Counted from the stretch's first letter, positions 15,139 to 23,889 are shown. The stretch: 64,000 bases of DNA from JABWAM01 sp964653025 (GCA_964653025.1 CAZZBZ010000002.1:1-64000); one strand, 5' to 3'. Numbers and translations: made by a program. Notes: generated from the sequence alone by a model not told the origin.

Positions 15139-16416
15139 TTAACGCGCGGAAAACTCCTCCAACAATCTCGCCGCCTTGTCCGGGCCGTCCTCCCGCGCGA
15201 TGACCTCCGCCACGCGCCCGGTCGCATTCCGATACCCCGGTTCATCGAGAAGACGGCGCAGGGCTTCCTCGAAATCCTCCGGGCGACGCCGGTTTCGGCG
15301 CAGGAGTCGCCCGGTACCGAGCGCGAGCAACCGCATCGCGTTGTTGGGTTGGTCAAACGCATACGGACACAGGAGCGACGGCTTCCCCGCCCGCAATACC
15401 TGCGCGGTGGTGCCGATCCCGCACTGGTGAGCGACTGCCACGCAACGCGGCATGATCCACGCGTAGGGCGCGTAGTCCCACGCGAGCACTTTTCCCCCGC
15501 GCGAACGATACGCTGCGGCGTGGCGCCCCATCAGGAACACGGCGCGAAGCCCGAGGCGACGGACCGCCGTTTCCGCGCTCTCAAAAAAACCTTCCGGTTG
15601 CTCTACCGCGCTCGAACCAAGCGTGAAGAGCACCGGCGGCTCGCCTCCCTCGATAAACTCTCGAAGCGCCGGGGGAGGAGTCCATCCCTCCAACTCGTCC
15701 CAGTAGCAGAAGCCCGTATGGCGGAGCGAGGGATGCCAGTCGGATTCGGCCGCGGCAAATGCCGGGCTGTAAAGTTGGAGGTGCTGTTCTCGTGATACGC
15801 TTGTGAACGCCGTATCCCGCGACGGCGGCAGCCCGTACTGGGCCCGTAGACGGTTCACGAACGGGTCGATGTGACGGCGAACCAGAGCCATGCCCATCCG
15901 CCAGAGGGCGCGGTTCACGAGGCGGCCCGCCGCGCCGCGAAACGGCTCCGCGTAGGCACCCGCCGGCATCGCCCACGCGCTCGGAATCACCCCCGGCGCG
16001 AGGCTTGCGGAGGCAAGACGGATTCCCGTCTTTGCCGACACAATCGGGGCGATCATCACGAAGCTGTGCGCGAGGAGGACGTCGAACCGGGGTGCAGCCT
16101 CCAACAGCGCCATCAGAAAAGAGGGCATCGTCGGCGCAACATACTGCTCCATCAGCGTGCGGAGCGACACGAGCCCCAGGCGACGGGATGAGAAAATGTC
16201 CGGGTGCAGCACAGGGTTCTCGCCGAAGGGATCCTCGCCCACCGGGAGGAACTCCAGCCCCGCACCGCGAATTTTCTTTTCCCACAACTTAAAGCCGACC
16301 ATTCCCACCCCATGGCCCCGCCGCCGCAGGGCGGCGCCCACGGCAAGAAAAGGATGCAGGTCGCCGCTCGACCCCCAGGTCGCAAGCAAAAAGCGGCGCG
16401 GCTTCTCCAATCTCAT
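15139..16416 (-). CDS. Family 1 (MGT/UGT-like) glycosyltransferase
   Basis: 425-residue GT-B fold enzyme resembling sterol/lipid glucosyltransferases and macrolide glycosyltransferases. The N-terminal acceptor domain starts RFLLATWGSSGDLHPFLAVG, the usual GS-x-GD-xx-P element. The C-terminal nucleotide-sugar domain has PPVLFTLGSSAVEQPEGFF, VLAWDYAPYAWIMPRC and the donor loop AHQCGIGTTAQVLRAGKPSL with the conserved His and Gly-rich turn, then PYAFDQPNNAMRL. The acceptor is probably a lipid or small molecule, but the sequence does not show which. The start overlaps the stop of the upstream epimerase gene (ATGA). Confidence 0.86.
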   Translation of the reverse strand: MRLEKPRRFLLATWGSSGDLHPFLAVGAALRRRGHGVGMVGFKLWEKKIRGAGLEFLPVGEDPFGENPVLHPDIFSSRRLGLVSLRTLMEQYVAPTMPSFLMALLEAAPRFDVLLAHSFVMIAPIVSAKTGIRLASASLAPGVIPSAWAMPAGAYAEPFRGAAGRLVNRALWRMGMALVRRHIDPFVNRLRAQYGLPPSRDTAFTSVSREQHLQLYSPAFAAAESDWHPSLRHTGFCYWDELEGWTPPPALREFIEGGEPPVLFTLGSSAVEQPEGFFESAETAVRRLGLRAVFLMGRHAAAYRSRGGKVLAWDYAPYAWIMPRCVAVAHQCGIGTTAQVLRAGKPSLLCPYAFDQPNNAMRLLALGTGRLLRRNRRRPEDFEEALRRLLDEPGYRNATGRVAEVIAREDGPDKAARLLEEFSAR

Positions 16417-17381
16417 GGCTTCGCCGTGCGCGCTTCAGCAATCATCTCGCAAGCCGCCTCCTCAACCCCCCGCTGCGGGCGGAACCCGGTAAGCTTCGCC
16501 AGTCGCGAGATGTCGGGCACCCGCGAAGGCATATCGGCAAAATCGGCGTCGTACACCTCGCGCGGGTCCACGTGCGCGATCGTTGAGCGCGAGCCAGCAA
16601 GGCGAATCACCCGCCGCGCAAGGTCGAGCATTGTGACGGGTGTCGGGTTGCCCACATTGACGATCTGCCCCTCGGCGCCCACCGCCTCCGCGAGGCGCAG
16701 GGTGGCCTCCACCGCGTCCTCCACATGCATGAAACAACGCGACTGGGAGCCGTCGCCAAAAACGGTGAGAGGTTCGCCGTCCAACGCCTGGCGGATGAAG
16801 CGCGGCAGGACCATCCCGTGGTCGGGGAGTTGGCGCGGTCCGACCGCGTTGAAGTAGCGGAGCGCGACGAAGCGCAGGCCATGTTCCTTCCTCTGGGCGA
16901 AGGCAAAAAACTCCGCCATCGCCTTGCTGCACGCGTAAGCCCATCGGCCGGTGGTCGGCGCCCCGAGCGTGAGGTCCGATCCCTCCTCAAACGCCGTCCC
17001 GACTCCTTTCCCATAAACCTCGCTCGTCGAGGCGAGGAGGACCTTCTTCCCTTGGCGCGCGCAGGCTTCCAGCACGTTTCGCGAGCCGAGAAAGTTGGCC
17101 TCGATCGTACGGATCGGCTCGCGGATCACTAGACGCACCCCCACCGCCGCGGCGAGGTGAAAAATCACATCGGCCTCCCCGATGAGCCGGTCCACAAGGG
17201 GCGCATCGAGCACCGAGCCACACACCATCTCAAGGCGGGGGTTTTCCCGGCAAGCGGCGAGGTTGGTCTCGCGTCCGGTCGAGCCATCGTCGAGCACGAT
17301 GACGCGCCTCCCTGCGTGGAGGCATGCCTCCACGAGGTGCGAGCCGAGGAAACCAGCCCCACCGGTGACGAGCACGTTCAT
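16413..17381 (-). CDS. NAD-dependent sugar-nucleotide epimerase/dehydratase
   Basis: 322-residue extended SDR enzyme. The NAD site is VLVTGGAGFLGSHLVEACLH at residues 3-22, FHLAAAVGVRLVIREP follows, then SEVYGKG and the catalytic Tyr/Lys in RWAYACSKAMAEFF, with RYFNAVGPRQ and FGDGSQSRCFMHVEDAVEAT. This pattern fits UDP-glucose/UDP-glucuronate epimerases and decarboxylases; the exact substrate is open. It overlaps the downstream family 1 glycosyltransferase by four bases, so it probably makes that enzyme's sugar donor. Upstream lies 213 bases up to the divergent ECF sigma gene. Confidence 0.88.
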   Translation of the reverse strand: MNVLVTGGAGFLGSHLVEACLHAGRRVIVLDDGSTGRETNLAACRENPRLEMVCGSVLDAPLVDRLIGEADVIFHLAAAVGVRLVIREPIRTIEANFLGSRNVLEACARQGKKVLLASTSEVYGKGVGTAFEEGSDLTLGAPTTGRWAYACSKAMAEFFAFAQRKEHGLRFVALRYFNAVGPRQLPDHGMVLPRFIRQALDGEPLTVFGDGSQSRCFMHVEDAVEATLRLAEAVGAEGQIVNVGNPTPVTMLDLARRVIRLAGSRSTIAHVDPREVYDADFADMPSRVPDISRLAKLTGFRPQRGVEEAACEMIAEARTAKP

Positions 17382-17537
17382 GCGACCCGCACGTTACCGG
17401 CGAACCCGTCCAAAGGAAAGCGCTCCCGCGCCCCAATCTCGTCCCAGCTCCAAAACCAGAAAATTGGTCGCACATCCCCTCGTTCCATTCGAGAATCCAT
17501 TTACGCTGATGGTGGAAACGGCTCCATGCGTAGTTTC

Positions 17538-17562
17538 CCTCTCCCCACGGAACGGGGAGAGG
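17538..17562. repeat. Perfect hairpin CCTCTCCCC/GGGGAGAGG
   Basis: A nine-base stem CCTCTCCCC (17538-17546) pairs with GGGGAGAGG (17554-17562) around the loop ACGGAAC. It lies 33 bases upstream of the ECF sigma gene start in a divergent intergenic region. Sequences of this form are common dispersed palindromes in high-GC bacterial genomes. It is followed by AGTAGG rather than a T run, so a terminator role is unlikely. A regulatory role for the adjacent sigma gene cannot be excluded. Confidence 0.5.
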
Positions 17563-17594
17563 AGTAGGCTGGGGGTCTTCCGACATTAACCCGA

Positions 17595-18182
17595 ATGACG
17601 ACGGCCCAGGATCTGCCACCTGACGAGTCCCGATTCCGCGACCTTGCCCACGCCGCCGCGCGCGGCGACGACCGCGCGTTCGAGGAGATCGTCCGCGCGT
17701 TCGCCCCGCGCCTCCATGCCCTCCTCTACCGGATGCTTTTCGACTGGGACGACGCACGGGATGCCGCGCAGGAAACTTTCGTCCGCATCCACCGGGCCCT
17801 TCCCCGATGGCGGCCAACGGGGCGGTTCCAGTCATGGCTTTTTCAGGTCGGCGCCCGGGTTGCCCTCGACGTCCTGCGCGCCCGCCCCCGCCGCCCCGAG
17901 CATCCCCGCCGCGTCGGTACCGAGGGCGAGGAGGCCCTCGCCACCCTCGGCGCTACCGACGGACAGGCCGAGCGCAACGAGACCATGGCGGCGATCGAGG
18001 CGGCGGTCGGATCCCTGCCCCCCGATCTCCGTACGGCCTTTGTCCTCGCCGAATACGAAGGTTTGGGGCACGCGGAGATCGCCGAGATGCTTGGCTGTTC
18101 CCTCAAGGGCGCCGAGATGCGTCTTTACCGCGCCCGACAGATTCTCCGCAAAAAACTGACCCCTTTTTATCAATCGAAATAA
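17595..18182 (+). CDS. ECF-type RNA polymerase sigma factor
   Basis: 195-residue extracytoplasmic-function sigma factor with only regions 2 and 4. Region 2 is at about 20-90 (YRMLFDWDDARDAAQETFVR, with FQSWLFQVGARVALDVLRAR as 2.4). After a variable linker, region 4 runs from about 133 to 190 (LPPDLRTAFVLAEYEGLGHA then EIAEMLGCSLKGAEMRLYRA). The genes that follow encode a Cys-rich exported protein, a one-helix membrane protein and a CnrX-like periplasmic sensor. By analogy with Cupriavidus CnrYXH this sigma factor is probably held by the membrane protein until metal or redox stress. The gene order differs from cnrYXH. Confidence 0.93.
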   Translation: MTTAQDLPPDESRFRDLAHAAARGDDRAFEEIVRAFAPRLHALLYRMLFDWDDARDAAQETFVRIHRALPRWRPTGRFQSWLFQVGARVALDVLRARPRRPEHPRRVGTEGEEALATLGATDGQAERNETMAAIEAAVGSLPPDLRTAFVLAEYEGLGHAEIAEMLGCSLKGAEMRLYRARQILRKKLTPFYQSK

Positions 18183-18285
18183 ACTTATGAGGGTTTTTTC
18201 CGCCCCGCCCGTTCTACTTGGCAACAACCCCGTGCAAATCGGGAAAACCAAAACCACAGAAAACCAAGTACCGAAGGAAAAACAC

Positions 18286-18630
18286 ATGAAGAAACTCCTC
18301 ATCCTCACGGGCGTCGTCGCGGCGCTCGGTCTGTTCAGCGCCTATGCAGGCGGCATCACCAACCCCGAAAACCTCAGCGCGCGCGCCGCCGTCCTGACCG
18401 CCGACAAGGCACCGGCCCCCTGCTGCTGCAAGGCCGCGTGTCCGAAGGCCGTCAACTGCTCGAAGGCTACCACCTGCTCGAAGGCTGCCACCTGCCCCAA
18501 GGGGAGCAAGGCCGCCGCCTCGTGCCCAGTGGCCAAGGACGACGCCAAGGCATGTCCCAAAGCCGGGTCTCGCTGCAAAGCGCAGAAGACTCCGTCCCCC
18601 GAGAAAACCACCGACAAGCCACAGAACTGA
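18286..18630 (+). CDS. Small cysteine-rich exported protein
   Basis: 114-residue protein with a clear signal peptide (MKKLLILTGVVAALGLFSAY, cleavage likely after AYAG) and a mature part dominated by Lys, Ala and ten Cys. The cysteines start with a CCC triplet and continue in quasi-periodic units (C-P/S-K-A, spaced six to nine residues). There is no aromatic core, so it is probably unfolded until it binds metal or forms disulfides. The ATG at 18286 was chosen because AAGGA lies just upstream and the signal peptide begins there. It sits between the ECF sigma gene and its likely sensor genes and may be the main target or the sensor bait. Family not recognised. Confidence 0.75.
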   Translation: MKKLLILTGVVAALGLFSAYAGGITNPENLSARAAVLTADKAPAPCCCKAACPKAVNCSKATTCSKAATCPKGSKAAASCPVAKDDAKACPKAGSRCKAQKTPSPEKTTDKPQN

Positions 18631-18702
18631 CTCCAACCCTCCCGTCCCCCCCTTCAACACGGGGGGGACGGCGAGGGCCACGGGGATATCCCCCATTTCG
18701 CC

Positions 18703-19086
18703 ATGCAACCCGACGATCCCCTCGACCAACTCCTCGCCACGTGGAACCCGCGGAACCCTGCCGCGAAGGCTGTCGAGGCGGAACGTTTCGTGGCTGATAC
18801 GATGCGTGCAGTGCGTGCCGCTCCTCCCGAAACCATGTGGCGCCGCGGCATGGAGTGGCTCGATCAGATCGTGCAGGGGTGGCTACCTGCTCCCGGGGCG
18901 CTCGTTCCCGCCATGGGGGCGATCGTCCTCCTGATGGGCGTCGCCCATGTCGCCGCGGCAACCAGTCAGGCGAACGTTGCCTCGGCGATCGAGTGGCGTG
19001 ACTCGGTGATGAAGCCCACCTCCCCCCTTTGGATCAGCGCCGCATACCGTGACATTGCGGACGCGTCCGCCCCCGCACAGCCATGA
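18703..19086 (+). CDS. One-helix membrane protein, candidate anti-sigma factor
   Basis: 127-residue protein with a cytosolic N-terminal half (DDPLDQLLATWNP, then acidic/basic helices and ERFVADTMRAVRAAPPETMW), one hydrophobic helix at about residues 66-86 and a short outer tail. Size, topology and its place after an ECF sigma gene and directly before a CnrX-like sensor point to a membrane anti-sigma factor comparable to CnrY. There is no recognisable zinc anti-sigma motif (HxxxCxxC). Its stop overlaps the sensor start (ATGA), so the two are co-translated. Confidence 0.65.
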   Translation: MQPDDPLDQLLATWNPRNPAAKAVEAERFVADTMRAVRAAPPETMWRRGMEWLDQIVQGWLPAPGALVPAMGAIVLLMGVAHVAAATSQANVASAIEWRDSVMKPTSPLWISAAYRDIADASAPAQP

Positions 19087-19565
19087 GCCCCTTCACTCGG
19101 AAATGGCTTACCGGCCTGCTGATCTTGGTCCTCGTGACCGCGACCTCGGCGTGGTGGATCGCCCGGCACGAGGCGGGCCTCTCGTGCCATGCAAAACCGC
19201 GCGACGCGTTTTCCCCCGCGCCCGCCCTCGGTCTCACGAAGGAACAGGCTCGCAAAGTGACGCTTCTCGAAAAAGCCTACCGCGCCCGCATCGGGGAACT
19301 CTGCGCAAAACACTGCGCCGCACGGGCGCGGATTGCTCGTCACCTCGCAACCCAAGAACCCAATAAAAGCCAACTCCTCTCGGAGGCGAAGGAGGCGAGC
19401 GAGGCTTACAGCGAGTTGGAGATCACCACGGTCCACCACGTCCTCGAAGTCGGCTCCTGCCTCACTCCCGAGCAGCGCGCCCGCTACTTTGCCTCGATGG
19501 CAGGATGCCTTGGCGCGCTGTGTCCCAGCGGAAGCCGGATGGCTCCCCCCTCCAAGGTTCCCTGA
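19083..19565 (+). CDS. CnrX-like periplasmic metal sensor
   Basis: 160-residue protein with an N-terminal membrane anchor (about 9-26) and a helical periplasmic domain. LGLTKEQARKVTLLEKAYRA and ITTVHHVLEVGSCLTPEQRA match the paired helices of the CnrX/heavy-metal sensor group related to Spy and CpxP. In Cupriavidus CnrX the metal is bound by His, Glu and Met. Here several such positions carry Cys instead: C35-H36, C74 with H77 and C78, H118-H119, C126, C142 and C147. That suggests a thiophilic metal such as copper, or a disulfide switch. The function is inferred from this similarity and from the neighbouring ECF sigma and anti-sigma candidate. Confidence 0.7.
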   Translation: MSPFTRKWLTGLLILVLVTATSAWWIARHEAGLSCHAKPRDAFSPAPALGLTKEQARKVTLLEKAYRARIGELCAKHCAARARIARHLATQEPNKSQLLSEAKEASEAYSELEITTVHHVLEVGSCLTPEQRARYFASMAGCLGALCPSGSRMAPPSKVP

Positions 19566-19584
19566 GCCCTCCCTCGCCCACCGC

Positions 19585-21198
19585 TCACCGTTTACCGCGC
19601 GCTGTTTTCCCCTGCACAAGTTTCGCTCGCCCGGCGGCGGCCTTGTCGGCCTCCATCACACTCGTTTCCCTCGACTTGCGAAGCTCGGCGACGCTCTTGA
19701 TATGGAGACGGGCCGAGCCGCGCCACTTGCGGAGTTTCACGCGTTTGCAAGTCGCGAGGCGTCGTTTCGCGGCGGCGACCGAGCCATTTCTCACATACTG
19801 CGGAAGCCACTTTGCCTGAGCGACGAGCATCTCGTCAGTCATCTGCCAGATCTCCTCGGGATTGCAGACCGCGCCCACAAGCGGATCGTGGAGTATCGCC
19901 TGCTTGAGGAGCGTGGCATCGCCGCGCACCGCGGCCTCCACGCTCATGCGCTGGACATGGATGCTCGCCTCGCAGGTCGCCGCGCAGGCGAGCGGAAGGT
20001 TTCCCACCCGCGGGACATGGATGCCGGTACGGTCCACGTAGCAGGGGACCTCGACGATCGCGTCGGCAGCGAGGTTGGGGATGCAGCCGTGGTTGCGAAC
20101 ATTAAAGTGGCCGCGATAGGTGCGCCCCGTCTCAAGGGCTTCGATAATCCAACTGCCGTGCTCATGGCTGCGCTCCTCGGGTTTGATCGGCTTCCCGGCC
20201 TCGGCAAGCCATCGAGGAAAGTCGGACCTGAACCAGTTGCGCCCCTCGGTGCAGACGCGGAGATAGCCGCCCGTCTCCCCGTTGATCCAGCTCGAGAGGT
20301 CGATCCAGCGGCGGATTTCGCCCGTCCGCTTGCGGTACCACGGCAGATACTCGCTGAGGTGCCCGTTCGACTCGGTACTGTAGTAGCCAAAGCGGCGGAG
20401 CACGTCGATCCGCACCTTCTCGGTGCGGCGGAAGGTCGGGTGGGCCTCGAACATCTCGAGAAGCTTCGGAAGCATGTTTCGCCCGCGCCACTCGGCCTTG
20501 ATGAACCAGGTCTGGTGGTTGATCCCGGCGGCGATGATGTCCACCTCCCGGGGATCGAGCCGAACCGGGTGGCCCGAGGCAAAGTCGCGCTCCAAGACGC
20601 GGCTCCTCCCCTTTTTGAGCAGGCCCCGTTTGCGCGCCCAGCGCTCGATTACGCTCGCAATCTGCCCGTGCGCCCCTTGCACGCCGTGGCAGAGACCCAC
20701 GGTGTTTACCCCCCCGTGGTCGAGCACCGCCCAGGTATTCATCGCCATCGGGTTGGCGTAGTTCAGGAAAAGCGCCCCCTTCCTCGATACCTCGCGGATG
20801 TCCCGGCAGAAATCGAGGATGGCCGCGATGTTGCGCTGGCCGTACATGATCCCGCCCGCGCAGAGGGTGTCCCCCACACACTGGTCCACGCCATACTTCA
20901 GCGGGATGTCGATGTCCTGTGCAAACGCTTCGAGCCCCCCGATGCGCGTGCAGTTGACCACGTAGTCAGCCCCCGCGAGCGCACGGCGACGGTCACGCGT
21001 CGCGACGATCTTGGCGGGAAGATGGTTATCTCGAAGATCCTTCTCGCAGATCCGCGTGACCATCTCGAGGTTCCGCGCGTTGATGTCGGTGAAGGCGAAC
21101 TGCGTATCCCGAAACTCCGGAACAATGAGAACGTCGCGGAAAAGCCGTCGGGTAAAACCGATGCTGCCCGCACCGATGAAAGCAATCTTGATGGGCAT
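19585..21198 (-). CDS. Glycoside hydrolase family 4 (alpha-galactosidase-like)
   Basis: 537-residue NAD- and metal-dependent glycosidase of family GH4. It starts IKIAFIGAGSIGFTRRLFRD (Rossmann NAD site at 3-22). It shows NYANPMAMNTW, the metal-binding Cys/His in GLCHGVQGAHG, AGINHQTWFIKAEW, and ESNGHLSEYLPWYRKRTGE, as in MelA-type alpha-galactosidases and alpha-galacturonidases. It is about 70 residues longer than a typical MelA because of a basic C-terminal extension. The substrate (galactoside or uronide) is not decided by sequence. RidA lies 76 bases upstream on the same strand. The gene converges on the metal-sensor unit with 19 bases between stops. Confidence 0.9.
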   Translation of the reverse strand: MPIKIAFIGAGSIGFTRRLFRDVLIVPEFRDTQFAFTDINARNLEMVTRICEKDLRDNHLPAKIVATRDRRRALAGADYVVNCTRIGGLEAFAQDIDIPLKYGVDQCVGDTLCAGGIMYGQRNIAAILDFCRDIREVSRKGALFLNYANPMAMNTWAVLDHGGVNTVGLCHGVQGAHGQIASVIERWARKRGLLKKGRSRVLERDFASGHPVRLDPREVDIIAAGINHQTWFIKAEWRGRNMLPKLLEMFEAHPTFRRTEKVRIDVLRRFGYYSTESNGHLSEYLPWYRKRTGEIRRWIDLSSWINGETGGYLRVCTEGRNWFRSDFPRWLAEAGKPIKPEERSHEHGSWIIEALETGRTYRGHFNVRNHGCIPNLAADAIVEVPCYVDRTGIHVPRVGNLPLACAATCEASIHVQRMSVEAAVRGDATLLKQAILHDPLVGAVCNPEEIWQMTDEMLVAQAKWLPQYVRNGSVAAAKRRLATCKRVKLRKWRGSARLHIKSVAELRKSRETSVMEADKAAAGRAKLVQGKTARGKR

Positions 21199-21274
21199 GG
21201 TGAAAAGGAAGTGGGAAGGAAGCAGTGAGCAGTCAGCAGGAGGAGAGCGGACGGATGGTGAATTTCAGCAGAGA

Positions 21275-21664
21275 TCAGGCATCGAGGGCGACCACGCAGT
21301 CGATCTCCACGTCAAAGCCGAGGAGTTGGCAGCCGATCGTCGAACGTGAGGGGGGGTTCTCCCCAAAAAACTTCGCATAGACCCCGTTCATCGCCGCGAA
21401 CGTCTCGGGCGTGAGGGGTTGAAGATAGACGCGGCAGTTTACCGCATTCTCCATCCGCCCCCCCGCGGCCTCCACGATCGCCTTGATGTTGGAGATCACT
21501 CGCTCAGTCTGCTGCTCGATGGTGCCCCGCTCGACCTTGCCGGTGGCCGGGTTGAAAGGAACCTGGCCGGAAACGAACAGGAGACGTCCGGAGGTAACGA
21601 CTCCGAGGGAGTAGGGCCCGACGGCGCGGGGACCGTTCAGAACTTCACGGAGGGCGGTTTTCAT
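21275..21664 (-). CDS. RidA-family reactive intermediate deaminase
   Basis: 129-residue YjgF/YER057c/UK114 protein; RidA hydrolyses reactive enamine/imine intermediates from PLP enzymes to ketoacids. Family features are GPYSLGVVTSGRLLFVSGQV at about 17-36, NIKAIVEAAGG, NCRVYL with the conserved active-site Arg, and a C-terminal PPSRSTIGCQLLGFDVEIDC. The usual P-A-R-S/T block is PSRSTIG here. The ATG at 21664 gives the normal length. Divergent from the Gfo/Idh gene and possibly co-transcribed with the downstream GH4 gene. Confidence 0.93.
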   Translation of the reverse strand: MKTALREVLNGPRAVGPYSLGVVTSGRLLFVSGQVPFNPATGKVERGTIEQQTERVISNIKAIVEAAGGRMENAVNCRVYLQPLTPETFAAMNGVYAKFFGENPPSRSTIGCQLLGFDVEIDCVVALDA

Positions 21665-21769
21665 GCGTGCGAGGGTTCTGCCGCCGTACACCGCAGCGGT
21701 CAAGGCCAAAGACCGCGCGCCTTCGAAGTTGCTTGCCCGAAAGACGGCCTGATGTTTGACTCTCAACCC

Positions 21770-23029
21770 ATGAGTTCCAATAAAGTCATTCGTTATGTTT
21801 TGGTCGGTTGCGGCGGTCGTGGAATCAGCATGTTCGCGCAGCCCCTCCTCAAAAACTTCAGCCACTGCGCCGAGCTCGTCGGCATCTGCGACGTGAACGA
21901 GGGGCGCATGGCCTACCTGAATCAATCGCTCGGGTCAAAAGTGCCCGCCTACAAGGATTTTGACCGCATGCTCAAGGAGACAAAGCCGGATGTCGTGATC
22001 GTCTCCACCAAGGACGCCCTGCACCACGAGTTCATCATCAAGGCCTTCGATGCGGGATGCGATGCGATTTCCGAGAAACCGATGACGACCGACGACGCGA
22101 AGTGCCGCGCCGTCCTCGCCGCCGAGAAGCGGACGGGTAAGAAGGTCACCGTCACCTTCAACTACCGTTTCGTGCCTTATGTAACGAAGGTGCGGGAGCT
22201 TCTCGCGAAGGGCATCATCGGGAAGGTCCTCTCGGTGGACTTCAACTACCAGCTCGACCGCAGCCACGGGGCCGACTATTTCCGCCGCTGGCACCGGAAG
22301 AAGGAGAACTCGGGAGGCCTGCTCGTTCACAAGAGCACCCACCATTTCGATCTCGCGAACTGGTTCCTCGGCCAGGACCCAACGGAAGTCTTCGCGCTCG
22401 GCTCGCTCCAGTTCTACGGCCCGACCCGCAAGGAACGGGGCAAGACCTGCCGCCAGTGCGATCACAAAAAAACCTGCGAGTTTTTCTACGACATCACCAC
22501 CCCGACGGTCGTCGGCGCGTTGATCGACAACAACGCCCTCTACGCCAAAGTGGAGCATTTCGACGGTTACCACCGCGACGGCTGCGTCTTCGACCCCGAG
22601 ATCAACATTGAGGACACGATGAATCTCGCGGTGCGCTACTCGGGCGGCGTCCAGATGTCCTACTCGCTCAACGCACACTGTATCTATGAGGGTTGGCGCA
22701 TGGCACTCAACGGCACCGAGGGACGCCTCGAGTGCAGCGAGTGGCACAGCGGTCCCCACGTCGTTCCCGACAAGAAACCGCAGAACATCATCATCTACCG
22801 GCCGGACAAGTCCGTGGAGACGATTGGCGTGCTCGTGGACCACAGCAGCGGTCACGGTGGCGGCGACGCCCGCCTCCACAAGATGCTCTTCGACCAGCCC
22901 CAGCCCGACCCGCTCGGGCACATGGCCTCCTCGCGCGCCGGGGCGATGTCCATCCTGATCGGCATCGCGGGGAACCATTCCATCGCCACCGGGAAGCCGA
23001 TCCACATCGCCGATCTTCTGAAGGGATAG
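21770..23029 (+). CDS. Gfo/Idh/MocA-family oxidoreductase
   Basis: 419-residue NAD(P)-dependent sugar or inositol dehydrogenase-like protein. The Rossmann site is YVLVGCGGRGISMFAQPLL; DAISEKPMTTDDAKC is the family EKP motif (Lys in the active site), and TFNYRFVPYVTKVRELLAKG and GGLLVHKSTHHFDLANWFLG hold the conserved His-x-x-D-xx-W. A CxxC-x5-C cluster (TCRQCDHKKTCEF) in the C-terminal domain occurs in some members and may bind metal. The ATG at 21770 is used; an in-frame ATG at 21752 is equally possible. Substrate unknown; the neighbours are sugar genes (GH4, TVP38, aldolase), so carbohydrate use is likely. Confidence 0.9.
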   Translation: MSSNKVIRYVLVGCGGRGISMFAQPLLKNFSHCAELVGICDVNEGRMAYLNQSLGSKVPAYKDFDRMLKETKPDVVIVSTKDALHHEFIIKAFDAGCDAISEKPMTTDDAKCRAVLAAEKRTGKKVTVTFNYRFVPYVTKVRELLAKGIIGKVLSVDFNYQLDRSHGADYFRRWHRKKENSGGLLVHKSTHHFDLANWFLGQDPTEVFALGSLQFYGPTRKERGKTCRQCDHKKTCEFFYDITTPTVVGALIDNNALYAKVEHFDGYHRDGCVFDPEINIEDTMNLAVRYSGGVQMSYSLNAHCIYEGWRMALNGTEGRLECSEWHSGPHVVPDKKPQNIIIYRPDKSVETIGVLVDHSSGHGGGDARLHKMLFDQPQPDPLGHMASSRAGAMSILIGIAGNHSIATGKPIHIADLLKG

Positions 23030-23068
23030 GCGACCTCCCATCGCATTCCCGTGCCGACGGGAAGAATC

Positions 23069-23839
23069 ATGACCCAGGGCAATCCTCCGCTCTCCGCTCC
23101 GAGCGGGGAAGATGTGCCCCGTCCCCCGACAGCGAGGTGCATCCCGACCGGCATGCTCCTGCTTTTCGGCTTGCTGGTCGTGGCGGTCATCGCGGTGTAC
23201 TTCACCCCGCTCCAGGAACACCTCCGCAAAGTGCGAGAGTTGAAGGAGGCGATTCAAGCCTTCGGTCCGATGGGTCGGGTGGTCTTTGCGCTCGTCGTGG
23301 CCGCCCTCGTCGCGGTCGGCCTCCCGCGCCTCATCTTCTGCCCCATCGGGGGGATGGCGTTCGGCTTCGCCGAGGGGCTCATCTGGACCCAGGCCGCCAC
23401 CCTGCTCGGCTACTACGGCACCTTCCTCTTCGTGCGCTGGGGCGGTCGCGAGCGGGTGCTGAGCCGCCACCCCGGCCTCGCCCACGCCCACGAGGTGCTT
23501 GGCGTCCACCCGGTGATCAACCTCTTTCTCATCCGCCAGCTCCCCATCAGCGGTCTGCTCGTCAACCTCTTCATGGGGGTTACCCACATCCGACACCGCC
23601 ACTTCCTCCTCGGCACGCTCCTCGGGTTCCTCCCGGAAGCAGTTCCCCTTACCCTCGTTGGCAGCAGCGCCGGGAAGTTCGATCCGCGCCTGACGATGAC
23701 CTACGTCGCCATCGGCGTTGCGGCACTCGCCCTCTTCTTCCTCGGCTCATGGATGCTTTCCCGTCGCTCGAAGGTCTTCGCCCACCTGCGTGGCGAGATC
23801 GCGACGATCGAGGAGGAGGAGAAGCAGGTCCCGCGCTAA
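23069..23839 (+). CDS. TVP38/TMEM64 (DedA-like) membrane protein
   Basis: 256-residue integral membrane protein of the SNARE-associated/VTT family. There are about six hydrophobic segments, and the family re-entrant motifs appear as LPRLIFCPIGGMAFGFAEGL and FLIRQLPISGLLVNLFMGVT, with the typical G-x-GF-LP pattern in LLGFLPEAVPLTLVGSSAGK. Family members act as lipid scramblases or undecaprenyl-phosphate/phospholipid flippases; the role here is inferred only. The start ATG at 23069 is preceded by GGGAAGA. A GTG at 23051 is an alternative. Confidence 0.87.
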   Translation: MTQGNPPLSAPSGEDVPRPPTARCIPTGMLLLFGLLVVAVIAVYFTPLQEHLRKVRELKEAIQAFGPMGRVVFALVVAALVAVGLPRLIFCPIGGMAFGFAEGLIWTQAATLLGYYGTFLFVRWGGRERVLSRHPGLAHAHEVLGVHPVINLFLIRQLPISGLLVNLFMGVTHIRHRHFLLGTLLGFLPEAVPLTLVGSSAGKFDPRLTMTYVAIGVAALALFFLGSWMLSRRSKVFAHLRGEIATIEEEEKQVPR

Positions 23840-23889
23840 AGTTCTCGATCCGTCCCGCGCGGCCCCGAACCTGCATCCGCGACCCGCAG

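Noticed and set aside
18440..18520. Short tandem DNA repeat or CRISPR-like array in the Cys-rich gene
   Set aside because: The near-repeats follow codon units for Cys, Lys and Ala in a coding frame; spacing and sequence do not fit a CRISPR.
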